A stretch of 64,000 nucleotides of DNA from Telluribacter roseus (GCF_017355915.2 NZ_JAFEUV020000011.1:156637-220636), one strand, 5' to 3'. Positions 54,171-63,004 are shown, counted from the first letter of the stretch. The notes: generated from the letters alone by a model not told the origin. Program-made: numbers and translations.

Positions 54171-55286
54171 ATGTACAAAATCAAACCCCCGTTCAGAGCC
54201 GATCACGTTGGTAGCCTTCTTCGTACTCCCGAAGTAAAGGAGAGCCGTATGAAATGGAAGAGGGGCGAAATCACAGCGGAAGAACTACGGGCTATTGAAG
54301 ATAAAGCCATTGCCGATACGGTAAAGAAGCTGGAGTCAACCGGGATGAAGTCCATTACCGACGGGGAGTTCCGCCGGGACTATTTCCACCTGGACTTCCT
54401 CAAAGAGCTGGCCGGTGTAACGGTAACCGGAGGCATTGAAGCCAATCCCAATGCAAAGGCCGCCGAAGATGGTTTTACGCCCCCCAAGGTGAGCGTAACG
54501 GGTAAGCTCCAACACGTAAAGGACATACAGGTGGATGACTTCAACTACCTCAAGCAGGTAGCTACCTATACCCCGAAGGTAACGATTCCCTCTCCCACCA
54601 TGATCCACTTCCGGGGGGGACGCAAATCCATCGACATCAATTCCTATCCTGATATGGATGAGTTCTTCCACGACCTCAGCCAGAGTTACCGCCAGGAGAT
54701 TGACGCGCTATACCAGGCGGGTTGCCGGTACATACAGTTGGACGACACCAACCTGGCTTACCTCTGCGACCCCAAGATGCGGGCCGCCGCTCAGGAGCGG
54801 GGGGAAGATCCCAACGAACTACCCCGCACCTACGCGGCCCTGATCAACTCGGTCATAGATGGTCGTCCGGATGACCTGACGGTAGGCATTCACCTCTGCC
54901 GGGGCAACTACCGCAGTACCTGGTTTGCGGAGGGTGGCTACGAGCCGGTAGCCGAGGTACTCTTCAACAACATCAACGTAGACGCCTACTTCCTGGAATA
55001 CGACGACGAACGCAGCGGCGATTTTGCTCCGCTTCGCTTTGTACCTAACAATAAAGTAGTGGTACTGGGTATTGTATCATCCAAAAGCCGGGAACTGGAG
55101 AACCCCGATGACCTGCGTAAACGCATCGACGAAGCCGCGCAGTACATGCCTCTGGAGAACCTGTGCATCAGCCCCCAGTGCGGATTCAGCAGTACCCACC
55201 ATGGCAATGACATGAGCCACGATGATCAGTGGAGAAAGATCGAACTGGTAGTCAATACCGCCCAAAAAGTGTGGGGCGAGAGTTAA
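54171..55286 (+). CDS. MetE C-terminal-domain-like methyltransferase
   Basis: The 371-residue protein corresponds to the catalytic C-terminal barrel of cobalamin-independent methionine synthase, without the MetE N-terminal half (YxjG/YxjH-like). The zinc ligands are present: His 241 and Cys 243 (GIHLCRGN), Glu 276 (FLEYDDERSG) and Cys 337 (CISPQCGFSS). Other family segments are RADHVGSLLRTPEV at the start, ITDGEFRRDYFHLDF and YIQLDDTNLAYL. It acts in the cytoplasm, transferring a methyl group to a thiol acceptor. It sits 50 bases after the esterase gene in the aromatic cluster, not near methionine genes. Ferulate and vanillate carry O-methyl groups that must be removed, so a role in handling that methyl group is conceivable. 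Confidence 0.88.
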   Translation: MYKIKPPFRADHVGSLLRTPEVKESRMKWKRGEITAEELRAIEDKAIADTVKKLESTGMKSITDGEFRRDYFHLDFLKELAGVTVTGGIEANPNAKAAEDGFTPPKVSVTGKLQHVKDIQVDDFNYLKQVATYTPKVTIPSPTMIHFRGGRKSIDINSYPDMDEFFHDLSQSYRQEIDALYQAGCRYIQLDDTNLAYLCDPKMRAAAQERGEDPNELPRTYAALINSVIDGRPDDLTVGIHLCRGNYRSTWFAEGGYEPVAEVLFNNINVDAYFLEYDDERSGDFAPLRFVPNNKVVVLGIVSSKSRELENPDDLRKRIDEAAQYMPLENLCISPQCGFSSTHHGNDMSHDDQWRKIELVVNTAQKVWGES

Positions 55287-55449
55287 TCTGCCCCAGATCC
55301 ACTAGCAGCGATTGTCACCTTTCGTGATCTCTGGCCCCGGGTACTTCCTTAGGAGGTTGTTGTCCCGGTGGCCGGAGTCGCTGTTTATACTGAATTCATA
55401 AAAAAGAAGTAGTTCTCTACTCCTCTTAAATACCCTATCTTTTGTCCTG

Positions 55450-56316
55450 ATGAATCTAGATGAGATTGTAGCGATCGATGTACATACGCACGCGGAGGTA
55501 TCCTGTACCCAGCCCCACGACGATTACCGCCCCGAATTTGACGAAGCCTTTGCTAAGTACTTCAAGTCCACCCACCGGCCTACCATTCAGGAAACGGTCG
55601 ACTACTACCGGAGCATCCGGATGGCGCTGGTCATGTTTACGGTGGATGCCGAGTATGAACTGGGCCGCCGCCGTATACCTAATGAGGAAGTAGCCGAGGC
55701 CGCCCTGGCCAATCCGGATGTAATGATTGCTTTTGCCAGCATAGATCCGCACAAGGGACGGATGGGCGCCCGCGAAGCCCGGCGGCTCATTGAAGAGTTT
55801 GGGGTAAAAGGATTCAAGTTTCACCCTACGGTGCAGGGCTTCTACCCCAACGATCGGATGGCGTACCATCTCTACGAAGAAATCGCCGCCGCCGGACTGC
55901 CCATGCTGTTTCATAGCGGCCACTCGGGGTTTGGGAGTGGAGTACGGGGGGGCGGTGGTCTCAGGCTTGCTTATTCCAACCCTATCTACCTGGACGATGT
56001 AGCCATTGATTTTCCGGATGTACCCATTATCATCGCGCACCCGTCATGGCCCTGGCAGGACGAGGCCCTGAGCGTTTGCCTGCACAAGCCCAACGTGTAC
56101 ATTGATCTGTCGGGATGGAGCCCCAAGTACTTCCCTCCCCAGCTGGTGCAGTACGCCAATACCCAGCTCAAACACAAAATGCTGTTTGGTACCGACTTCC
56201 CGCTGATCACGCCCGAGCGGTGGATGAAAGATTTTGAACAGGCGGGATTCAAGGAAGAAGTAAAGCCGCTGATCCTGAAAGAAAATGCAATCCGAATGCT
56301 GAACCTAAAAAAATGA
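55450..56316 (+). CDS. Amidohydrolase-superfamily metal-dependent hydrolase/decarboxylase
   Basis: The 288-residue protein is of the amidohydrolase 2 family (COG2159). It shows the metal motif HxH at His 12/His 14 (AIDVHTHAEV), then GFKFHPTVQGF, LFHSGHSG, IIIAHPSWPWQ and the final Asp in LFGTDFPLI. Family members include aromatic decarboxylases and, in actinobacterial p-hydroxycinnamate pathways, a hydrolase assigned to the cleavage of the beta-ketoacyl-CoA side chain. Here, next to CoA ligase, crotonase and dehydrogenase genes, the latter role (releasing 4-hydroxybenzoate or vanillate) is the best fit. It is 163 bases after the MetE-like gene, so it may have its own promoter. Confidence 0.87.
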   Translation: MNLDEIVAIDVHTHAEVSCTQPHDDYRPEFDEAFAKYFKSTHRPTIQETVDYYRSIRMALVMFTVDAEYELGRRRIPNEEVAEAALANPDVMIAFASIDPHKGRMGAREARRLIEEFGVKGFKFHPTVQGFYPNDRMAYHLYEEIAAAGLPMLFHSGHSGFGSGVRGGGGLRLAYSNPIYLDDVAIDFPDVPIIIAHPSWPWQDEALSVCLHKPNVYIDLSGWSPKYFPPQLVQYANTQLKHKMLFGTDFPLITPERWMKDFEQAGFKEEVKPLILKENAIRMLNLKK

Positions 56317-56599
56317 ATAGAGTGTAGAGGGAAGGGATGCAGAAATGTCGTCGTATACAATAATCACAAATTATTCTTCATCCCTTACCATTCACTCATG
56401 CAACTAAACGTATTGTATCAACCGCATCTTAAGAAAGCAGGGAGCCTCATTAGCGAAGCTTTACCTATTCGGCACCTCTAATTCAAGCCCATTCCTACTC
56501 AACCAGTCAGTGTCCTACTTATTCAGCATGGGATATATAAGTATACTGGCAGAAAGTTGAGCTTCTTTAAGAAATAGAAAGCTTAGATACATTCCTAAG

Positions 56600-57940
56600 A
56601 TGAACCCAACCTACAAGACAACACCCCTTTCCTCCCCTTCCTACGCGGATATTAAGGGGATCATAGACAACCGGAGCCTGAGCTGGCTACAGTACACTAC
56701 CATCTTTGTCTGCTTTCTGATGAATATGCTGGACGGTATGGATGTACTGATTATCTCCTACACCGCCCCCTCCATTGCCAGCGAATGGGCCATCAGCTCC
56801 GAAATGTTAGGAATGGTATTCAGTGCCGGGGTAATGGGTATGGCCGTCGGGGCCATGTTTCTGGCTCCCAAAACCGATATTATCGGACGCAAATCCATGA
56901 TCCTGATCTGTGCGGTGCTGATGGGAGGGAGTATATTCGCTACCGCCTACGCCCAGTCCATCACACAGCTAAGTATTTTTCGGTTTATTAGTGGATTAGG
57001 CATTGGTTCCATGCTGGCCAGTACATCGGCACTGGCTTCCGAATATGCTCCCAATCGTACAAAGGATTTCTGGGTAAGTCTAGTTATCAGTGGCTATCCG
57101 ATGGGAGCCTTTCTGTCCGGTTTGGTGGCAGCCGAGGTTATCCCTACCTACGGCTGGCGTACCATGTATATAGTGGCCGGTATTGCCTCAGTAGTCACCA
57201 TCCCCCTGATCTATTTCATGCTGGCCGAGTCACTGGACTTCCTCTTCAAGACCCGACCCAAAAACGCACTACAAAAATGTAATCATATCATGGGAAAGAT
57301 GGGGCTGGATCACCTGTCGCAAATGCCCGAGGTAAAGCTTGAAGCTCGCAAAGCATCGTCATTCAGTTCCCTATTCACCGATGGCCGAAAAACAGGAACC
57401 ATTGGTTTGTGGGTAGCCTTCTTTATGTCTTTTGTTACCCTCTACTTCCTGACCAGCTGGATACCCAAGCTGGCCGCCAGTACCGGACTTAGCCTTGAGC
57501 TGGCCATCTATTCCGGAACGGTGTTCAACATGGGTTCTTTTGCCGGTATCCTTACGCAGGGGTACCTGTCCGGGAAGTTTGGATTGCGCAAAGTAATAGG
57601 TACTTTCCTGATCATGACCGCTCTGCTGATGTTCACCTTCAGTGCCTTCTCCGGATCGGTACTGGTACTGGTCCTGTTCGGCCTGATCGGCTTCTGTATC
57701 CAAGGTGGATTTGTGGGCCTGTATTCCGTTGCTGCCCGGATGTACCCTACCGAAGTACGTACTACCGGTATTGGCTGGGCCATCGGGGCCGGTCGTATTG
57801 GTGCCCTGGTGGGACCACTCCTGGGTGGAGTACTCATAGGAATGAATGTCTCAACCACTACTAACTTCATCCTTTTTGCCATACCTGCCATAGTAGCCGG
57901 AATAGCCACCTACGTAATCAGATCAAAGGATGTGAGCTAG
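56600..57940 (+). CDS. MFS permease of the aromatic acid:H+ symporter type
   Basis: The 446-residue protein has twelve membrane helices. The features of the aromatic acid symporter branch (PcaK/BenK/MhpT-like) are DGMDVLIISYTAPSIASEW in helix 1, MAVGAMFLAPKTDIIGRKSMI between helices 2 and 3, and the late GLYSVAARMYPTEVRTTGIGWAIGAGRIGALVGP. It would import 4-hydroxybenzoate, a hydroxycinnamate or similar acids. It is the last plus-strand gene of the cluster, 283 bases after the amidohydrolase gene, and is followed by a bidirectional terminator. Confidence 0.9.
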   Translation: MNPTYKTTPLSSPSYADIKGIIDNRSLSWLQYTTIFVCFLMNMLDGMDVLIISYTAPSIASEWAISSEMLGMVFSAGVMGMAVGAMFLAPKTDIIGRKSMILICAVLMGGSIFATAYAQSITQLSIFRFISGLGIGSMLASTSALASEYAPNRTKDFWVSLVISGYPMGAFLSGLVAAEVIPTYGWRTMYIVAGIASVVTIPLIYFMLAESLDFLFKTRPKNALQKCNHIMGKMGLDHLSQMPEVKLEARKASSFSSLFTDGRKTGTIGLWVAFFMSFVTLYFLTSWIPKLAASTGLSLELAIYSGTVFNMGSFAGILTQGYLSGKFGLRKVIGTFLIMTALLMFTFSAFSGSVLVLVLFGLIGFCIQGGFVGLYSVAARMYPTEVRTTGIGWAIGAGRIGALVGPLLGGVLIGMNVSTTTNFILFAIPAIVAGIATYVIRSKDVS

Positions 57941-57990
57941 GGGAAGAAATGCTCTTAGAATTGAGCTTTGCAGAAATTCCTTAAATATCC

Positions 57991-58032
57991 TGAAGCGGAC
58001 TACCTAATCCATAGGTAGTCCGCTTCATTTTT
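57991..58032 (+). terminator. Rho-independent terminator between convergent operons
   Basis: A perfect 16-base stem (57991-58006 with 58012-58027, core GCGGACTACCTA), 5-base loop and a TTTTT tail. It separates the aromatic permease gene from the convergent malonate operon. Confidence 0.9.
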
Positions 58033-58795
58033 AGGCAGGAAAGAGCAAACGCATAAACAGGTATAGTAAGGACGGGCAGATCAGACAGCCCAATCCGGTA
58101 TAGAAAGTAGCGGTCAGGGCGCCGTAGGGTACCAGTTTGGGATCAGTAGCCGCCAGTCCGGCTGATACGCCACTTGTAGTCCCCATCAATCCACCAAACA
58201 CCATGGCTGAATGGGGATTGTTCAGGCCGATACTCGGGGCAATGAAGGGAGTGGCGATGGTGATAAATATGGCCTTCACTACACCCGCCGCTATGCTGAG
58301 TGCCATTACATCCGAACTGGCTCCAATGGCCGCGCCCGTCACGGGACCTACTATGTAGGTACAGGCACCGGCACCAATAGTAGTCAGGCTAACGGCGTCG
58401 GTATAGCCCCAGAGTAGAGCCACGGCCACCCCACCCATGAAGGAGAGGAATACGCCGATCAGGAGGGAAAGGGCTCCTACCCAACCTGTCTGCTTCATGA
58501 CCAGGAAGCTGGCTCCCATAGCCGTCGACACGATGGCAAAATCACGGAACATAGAGCCTCCCATCATACCAAAGCCCGAAAAGAGCTTCAGATCGGCGAC
58601 TCCCTTTTCACCGCCCGAGTAGATTCCCCCCAGGTAAGCCAGTACCAGTCCGATCAGAATGGCAATGGCCGAGGCCGGGATCTTCCGGTTGGTGAGCCGG
58701 ATGGAAAGGATGGTCGAGCCGTACATAATGAGTCCCACCAGCAAAAAGGCCACCACCAGCCCGTTCTTTTCAAGAAACCGGATAATAATCTCCAT
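58031..58795 (-). CDS. madM: Malonate transporter subunit MadM
   Basis: MadM with MadL forms a sodium-linked malonate importer. The 254-residue product (ATG at 58795) has the normal MadM length, about eight hydrophobic helices and the family pattern GGMFR-type MMGGSMFRDFAIVSTAMGASF, GAGACTYIVGPVTGAAIGASSDVMALSI and MVFGGLMGTTSGVSAGLAATDPKLVPYGALTATFYTGLG. Its start overlaps madL by 26 bases, so translation is coupled. It is the last gene of the matB-madL-madM operon. Confidence 0.92.
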   Translation of the reverse strand: MEIIIRFLEKNGLVVAFLLVGLIMYGSTILSIRLTNRKIPASAIAILIGLVLAYLGGIYSGGEKGVADLKLFSGFGMMGGSMFRDFAIVSTAMGASFLVMKQTGWVGALSLLIGVFLSFMGGVAVALLWGYTDAVSLTTIGAGACTYIVGPVTGAAIGASSDVMALSIAAGVVKAIFITIATPFIAPSIGLNNPHSAMVFGGLMGTTSGVSAGLAATDPKLVPYGALTATFYTGLGCLICPSLLYLFMRLLFPA

Positions 58796-59165
58796 CCTGA
58801 TCAACGGGTTTGGGTTTGGAAAGCCGGGTAAGCAGCGGAACGGTAGCCAGACATAGCAGCACCGGAACTATACCGGCCAGCAGGGCTATAAAGCCACTCG
58901 ATACGGCTACCTTTACGTTCTGCACAGCCGACATGGCCACCACGATGGGTATGTACATCTGGCTCCAGAAGAGGATACCTCCCTCGGTCAGTTTGTCCAG
59001 GTGATCTCTTTTAATAAGCCAGTCATTCAGCAGTATCAGCAGCAGCATCGCGAAGCCTACGCCTCCCACATTGGCATCTATGCCGATGAGTTGCCCCAGT
59101 AGTTCACCCGCCAGTTGCCCCGTGACATAACAGAATGCCAGGATGGCTACACCATAAATAATCAT
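58770..59165 (-). CDS. madL: Malonate transporter subunit MadL
   Basis: The 131-residue membrane protein matches MadL in length and pattern: GVAILAFCYVTGQLAGELLGQLIGIDANVGGVGFAMLLLI, with about four helices and a polar C-terminus. It lies between the malonyl-CoA synthetase gene (12 bases upstream) and madM (overlapping). MadL and MadM function as a pair in malonate uptake in Malonomonas and Pseudomonas; here they are joined to a ligase gene and no malonate decarboxylase subunit genes are present. Confidence 0.92.
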   Translation of the reverse strand: MIIYGVAILAFCYVTGQLAGELLGQLIGIDANVGGVGFAMLLLILLNDWLIKRDHLDKLTEGGILFWSQMYIPIVVAMSAVQNVKVAVSSGFIALLAGIVPVLLCLATVPLLTRLSKPKPVDQDGDYYPVS

Positions 59166-59177
59166 ATCTGGGAGTGG

Positions 59178-60668
59178 TTAAGCCGGTTGAAAAAGTGGTT
59201 TCAGGTCATTCTTGGTGACTTTACCCATAGCGTTACGGGGGAGCTCCTCCACGACCCGGTACTGCCGGGGTAGTTTGTAGCCGGGTATCCGTTCGCGCAG
59301 CCAACCGTTGATATCTGCCGTAGTCACGGCATCATCTTTCAGGACGAGTACGGCTGCTACCAGTTCGCCCCACTCTTCATTAGGTATACCTACCACACTA
59401 CAATCACTAATCGTTGGATGAGTACGTAGTACTTCTTCAATTTCCAGAGCCGATATCTTGTACCCCCCCGATTTGATGATATCAATGGAGTCGCGGCCCA
59501 AGATGCGGTAGTAGCCCTCTTCCACTACGGCTATATCACCCGTACGGAACCAGCCGTCGGGTGTGAAGGCCTTATCAGTAGCTTCGGGGCGTTTCCAGTA
59601 TTCCAGAAAGACGTTGTCGCCTTTCACCTGTATCTCGCCGGGTTGCCCTTCGGGTACTACGACATTTTCCTCGTCAACCAGACGTACGCTTACCCCCGGC
59701 AGGGGTTGACCAATGTACCCCACACGACGGTCCCCTTCGTAGGGATTGCTGATGCCCATACCTATCTCGGTCATGCCGTACCTTTCGAGTAGTGTATGGT
59801 CGCTGATCGTTTTCCACTTTTCCATCACCGAAGCCGGCAGAGCCGCTGAGCCCGACACCATAAGCCTGAACCCGGCCAGTGTCTCCGAAATAGTCTGCTG
59901 CTCATCCGCCGGTAGCCCCTCCCAGTAGGAAATAAGCTTGAAGTAAATAGTAGGCACCGCCATGAACACATTAACCCGGCTACTCATGAATACATCAAAT
60001 ACAGCTTCTGCCGAAAAGTTGGGCAGAAACTCCACCGTAGCTCCAGCCCATAACGCACACGACACCACGTTGATGATCCCATGTACATGGTGCAGCGGCA
60101 GCACGCAGAGGGTATGATCGGCGGATGTCCATTGCCAGGCATCCACCAGGGTAGATATCTGCGTCTCAAGGTTGCCATGGGTCGTTACTACCCCTTTGGG
60201 CAGGCTGGTGGTCCCGCTCGTGTACAGGATCATAGCCCGGCGGCTCCTGTCTAGTTGGGGTAGTTGTATCGGCGAGGCGCGACTCTCCTCCTGCCCCAGT
60301 ATGATAAACCGGAAGCCTTTTTCTTCGGCTAAGGTGGCCAGTACCGCCGCATAGGTTTCATCCGCCACCACAACCTGTGCCCCGGTATCTTCAATGACAT
60401 ACCTGAGCGAGGGAAGTGGATACGATAGCGCCAGCGGAACGGCAATACCACCGGCCCGCCAGATGCCCCATTGTACCCGCACATAGTCAAAGCCCGGTGT
60501 CACCATAAAGGCCACGCGAGCCTCATTCAGATCTGCAGCTCCGCCGAGCAGTTGGCTTGCCAGGGCTTCCGAGGCATCAAGTAGTTGTTGGTAGGTGTAC
60601 GATTGTCCGTTAGAAATAATAGCCGTCTGCTCCTGATTTCGGCTGGTAGTATGGAGGAGTTGTTGCAT
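59178..60668 (-). CDS. matB: Malonyl-CoA synthetase (MatB/ACSF3-like AMP-forming ligase)
   Basis: Activates malonate with ATP and CoA. The 496-residue protein has the ANL motifs: AMP loop ILYTSGTTSLPKGVV (Ser where most members have Gly), CVLPLHHVHGI, ERYGMTEIGMGISNPYEGDRRVGYIG (A5), GWFRTGDIA, and GRDSIDIIKSGGYKISALEIEEVL, which is closely of the MatB/ACSF3 type. The catalytic Lys is in RNAMGKVTK. Joined to the madL-madM genes, the substrate is very probably malonate. Malonyl-CoA would feed fatty-acid or polyketide synthesis directly, or need a malonyl-CoA decarboxylase that is not in the window. Confidence 0.88.
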   Translation of the reverse strand: MQQLLHTTSRNQEQTAIISNGQSYTYQQLLDASEALASQLLGGAADLNEARVAFMVTPGFDYVRVQWGIWRAGGIAVPLALSYPLPSLRYVIEDTGAQVVVADETYAAVLATLAEEKGFRFIILGQEESRASPIQLPQLDRSRRAMILYTSGTTSLPKGVVTTHGNLETQISTLVDAWQWTSADHTLCVLPLHHVHGIINVVSCALWAGATVEFLPNFSAEAVFDVFMSSRVNVFMAVPTIYFKLISYWEGLPADEQQTISETLAGFRLMVSGSAALPASVMEKWKTISDHTLLERYGMTEIGMGISNPYEGDRRVGYIGQPLPGVSVRLVDEENVVVPEGQPGEIQVKGDNVFLEYWKRPEATDKAFTPDGWFRTGDIAVVEEGYYRILGRDSIDIIKSGGYKISALEIEEVLRTHPTISDCSVVGIPNEEWGELVAAVLVLKDDAVTTADINGWLRERIPGYKLPRQYRVVEELPRNAMGKVTKNDLKPLFQPA

Positions 60669-60719
60669 GTAAAAGGGTGATTGGTAAAGCTATGAGTACT
60701 ACTTGGAAAGAAGGATGAT

Positions 60720-61604
60720 TTATTTTTCTGTTAACTCTCTGAACTGCCTCGGCGATACACCTGATTGCTTGCTGAAGAAGCGGGAGAAGTAGGCCGGATC
60801 CTCGAAGTTGAGACGGTAGGCTACTTCCGAAATACTATATTCGGTATGCTGCAGGTACTTCTTGGCCTCCAGAAAGAAATAGTCATGTACTACCCGCAGG
60901 GCCGACTTACCTACCATCGCCTGACAGGCGCGGTTGAGGTGAACCGGGGTAATGTGCAGTTCGCGGGCATATTCTTTAATAGTTTTCCGGGGAGAGTACG
61001 ACTGCTTCATACTTCGCAGAAAATTTCGGAAGTACTGGGCGCTCCGGCTATCCGCGGACACTGATTTTTCTGACTTCTCCAGGGTAAGGCGGTATATGCC
61101 ACCAAGCAGCAGATGAAAGTAGCTCTGCAGCACCATCCCCTTCTCGGGCAGATCATCCTGTAGCTCTTCGTACAGCCCATAGATGGTTTGCCGGACGAGC
61201 TGGAAGAGTTTGTGCTGCCCTACTTCAGTCAGGACAAGGGTACTCCCCAACTCGGTAAGTACATGGGGGTACGGTTGGAAAAGTACCTCCATAAAGGAGG
61301 AGGAAAGAGTCAATACCATACCTCTGATATCACGGCTCACTTCCAGGCCGTGCATGATATTCTCCGGAATAGCCACGATGGACTGTGCCGAAACCCGATG
61401 CGGCTCCCCTTCAAAAGTAAAATTGACGGTTCCTGACTCAATCAGGAACACCTGAAAGAGGTGTGCGTGCAGGTGAGGCTCAATAACCCAGTTGTGCTTT
61501 GCACTTCGGTATTCAAATGATTCACAGTGCACAAAGTCCGGCACCAGCAAGTCATCTTCACCATACAGCCCGTACCGCAGGGGTTTGTTTTTGGAATATA
61601 GCAT
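60720..61604 (-). CDS. AraC-family regulator with cupin domain (PobR-like)
   Basis: The 294-residue protein has an N-terminal cupin (about 25-110, WVIEPHLHAHLFQVFLIESG, IPENIMHGLEV) and a C-terminal AraC DNA-binding domain (about 195-292, YARELHITPVHLNRACQ and YSISEVAYRLNFEDPAYFSRFF, ending SPRQFREL). This layout is that of PobR, the activator of pobA in many bacteria. It is divergent from pobA (219 bases) and also upstream of the malonate operon on its own strand, 51 bases before matB, so it may be co-transcribed with matB-madL-madM. Whether it senses 4-hydroxybenzoate, malonate or both is unresolved. Confidence 0.88.
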   Translation of the reverse strand: MLYSKNKPLRYGLYGEDDLLVPDFVHCESFEYRSAKHNWVIEPHLHAHLFQVFLIESGTVNFTFEGEPHRVSAQSIVAIPENIMHGLEVSRDIRGMVLTLSSSFMEVLFQPYPHVLTELGSTLVLTEVGQHKLFQLVRQTIYGLYEELQDDLPEKGMVLQSYFHLLLGGIYRLTLEKSEKSVSADSRSAQYFRNFLRSMKQSYSPRKTIKEYARELHITPVHLNRACQAMVGKSALRVVHDYFFLEAKKYLQHTEYSISEVAYRLNFEDPAYFSRFFSKQSGVSPRQFRELTEK

Positions 61605-61782
61605 CGGCTACAAGTGGGGTAAGGCCATAAGATCAAGGCCAGCATAAACGGGTATGTAAGCAGCTTCGATGCTACTTTTTAACAAGATATGTAATTAATT
61701 ACGTACGAATCAATTTATGCAGATGTTTATTTTGTCCAACTATTAAATCTATTTGTCCAAAGGGCCAACTGCGTCTGCTACT

Positions 61783-61790
61783 TACTTTTG
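61783..61790 (+). promoter_or_regulatory. Possible -7 element of the pobA promoter
   Basis: TACTTTTG fits the Bacteroidota -7 consensus TAnnTTTG, 33 bases before the pobA ATG. The nearest TTTG upstream (61752-61755) is 27 bases away, longer than the usual spacing, so the match is tentative. Confidence 0.3.
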
Positions 61791-61823
61791 AGTTATTGCA
61801 GTAGTACATGATCACAGGCCATA

Positions 61824-63002
61824 ATGAAACACAAGACCCAGGTAGGTATCATAGGCGCAGGCCCCGCAGGTTTAACTCTGGCCCTTCTGCTCGAAAGAGC
61901 TGGAATCGGATCGGTCATAATCGAAAACCGAAGCCGCGACTATGTTGAATCAAGGGTAAGGGCCGGACTCCTGGAACAGAATACCGTCAACTTGTTTGAT
62001 GAACTAGGGGTAGCGGGTCGGCTTAATAAAGAAGGATTACAGCATAAAGGAGTATACTTCAGTTTTGACTACGAACGGCAACGTATCCCCTTCGACGAGC
62101 TGACGGGTGGTCGGTGTATCACCATCTACGGGCAACAGGAAGTAATCAAAGACCTGATCAAAGCCAATCTGGAGAAGGGTACTCAGATCGAATTTGAAGC
62201 CTCTGCCACCAGCATCGAAGGCATTGACGGCACTACTCCTATAATACATTATCAGCAAAACGGGGAACAGCATTCACTGGAATGTGCCTATGTTGCGGGC
62301 TGTGATGGCTTTCATGGCATTTCGCGCAAGACTCTACCTAAGAGTACCTACCGCGAATACGTCAAAGAGTACCCCTTCAGCTGGTTAGGCATACTAGCCT
62401 ATGCGCCTCCATCCACCGATGAACTTATCTACTGCTACACCGAAAGAGGCTTTTCATTACATAGCTTACGATCCGAGTCAGTCAGCCGACTATACCTGCA
62501 GGTAACAAACGACGACTCCCTGGATAACTGGTCGGATGACCGGATCTGGGATGAACTTTCCAGAAGGCTCCATACCGAAGGCTTCGTCCTGAATACCGGA
62601 GAAATTTTTGAGAAAGCCATTACACCCATGCGCAGCTTCATGATTGACAACATGCAGTACGGCCGGCTCTTTCTGGCGGGTGATGCGGCTCACATTGTAC
62701 CTCCAACCGGAGGAAAAGGGCTCAACCTGGCGGTGGCAGATGTTCGGTGGCTGGCTGTTGCACTGATAGCTTCTTTCCAGACCAATAATGACGATAAGTT
62801 ACAGGCTTATTCGACCAATGCGTTGAGGCGAATCTGGCGGGCGCAGGATTTCAGCAACTTCATGACGGGGCTCTTCCATAAGCAGCAGGAGCAGGGATCA
62901 TTTGAATACCACCTGCAAAAAGCTAAATTTGACTATATCCGCCAGTCAAGAGCCTACGCGACGACCATCGCGGAGAATTATGTTGGATTAAAAGAAATCT
63001 AG
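61824..63002 (+). CDS. pobA: 4-hydroxybenzoate 3-monooxygenase
   Basis: PobA is a flavoprotein that hydroxylates 4-hydroxybenzoate to protocatechuate with NADPH and O2. The 392-residue protein has the right length, FAD-binding GxGxxG at residues 11-16 (GIIGAGPAG), the substrate-binding segment SRVRAGLLEQ, the conserved DG motif CDGFHG and the second FAD motif FLAGDAAHIVPPTGGKGLNLA. It opens a pob/pca operon: pcaD begins two bases after its stop. A PobR-like regulator is divergent. Product of the upstream hydroxycinnamate cluster (4-hydroxybenzoate) would be its substrate. Confidence 0.95.
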   Translation: MKHKTQVGIIGAGPAGLTLALLLERAGIGSVIIENRSRDYVESRVRAGLLEQNTVNLFDELGVAGRLNKEGLQHKGVYFSFDYERQRIPFDELTGGRCITIYGQQEVIKDLIKANLEKGTQIEFEASATSIEGIDGTTPIIHYQQNGEQHSLECAYVAGCDGFHGISRKTLPKSTYREYVKEYPFSWLGILAYAPPSTDELIYCYTERGFSLHSLRSESVSRLYLQVTNDDSLDNWSDDRIWDELSRRLHTEGFVLNTGEIFEKAITPMRSFMIDNMQYGRLFLAGDAAHIVPPTGGKGLNLAVADVRWLAVALIASFQTNNDDKLQAYSTNALRRIWRAQDFSNFMTGLFHKQQEQGSFEYHLQKAKFDYIRQSRAYATTIAENYVGLKEI

Positions 63003-63004
63003 TT

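Noticed and set aside
56398..56577. 60-codon plus-strand stretch interrupted by one TAA, perhaps a decayed gene
   Set aside because: No family recognised; a 60-codon stretch with one stop is expected by chance in an intergenic region of this size.
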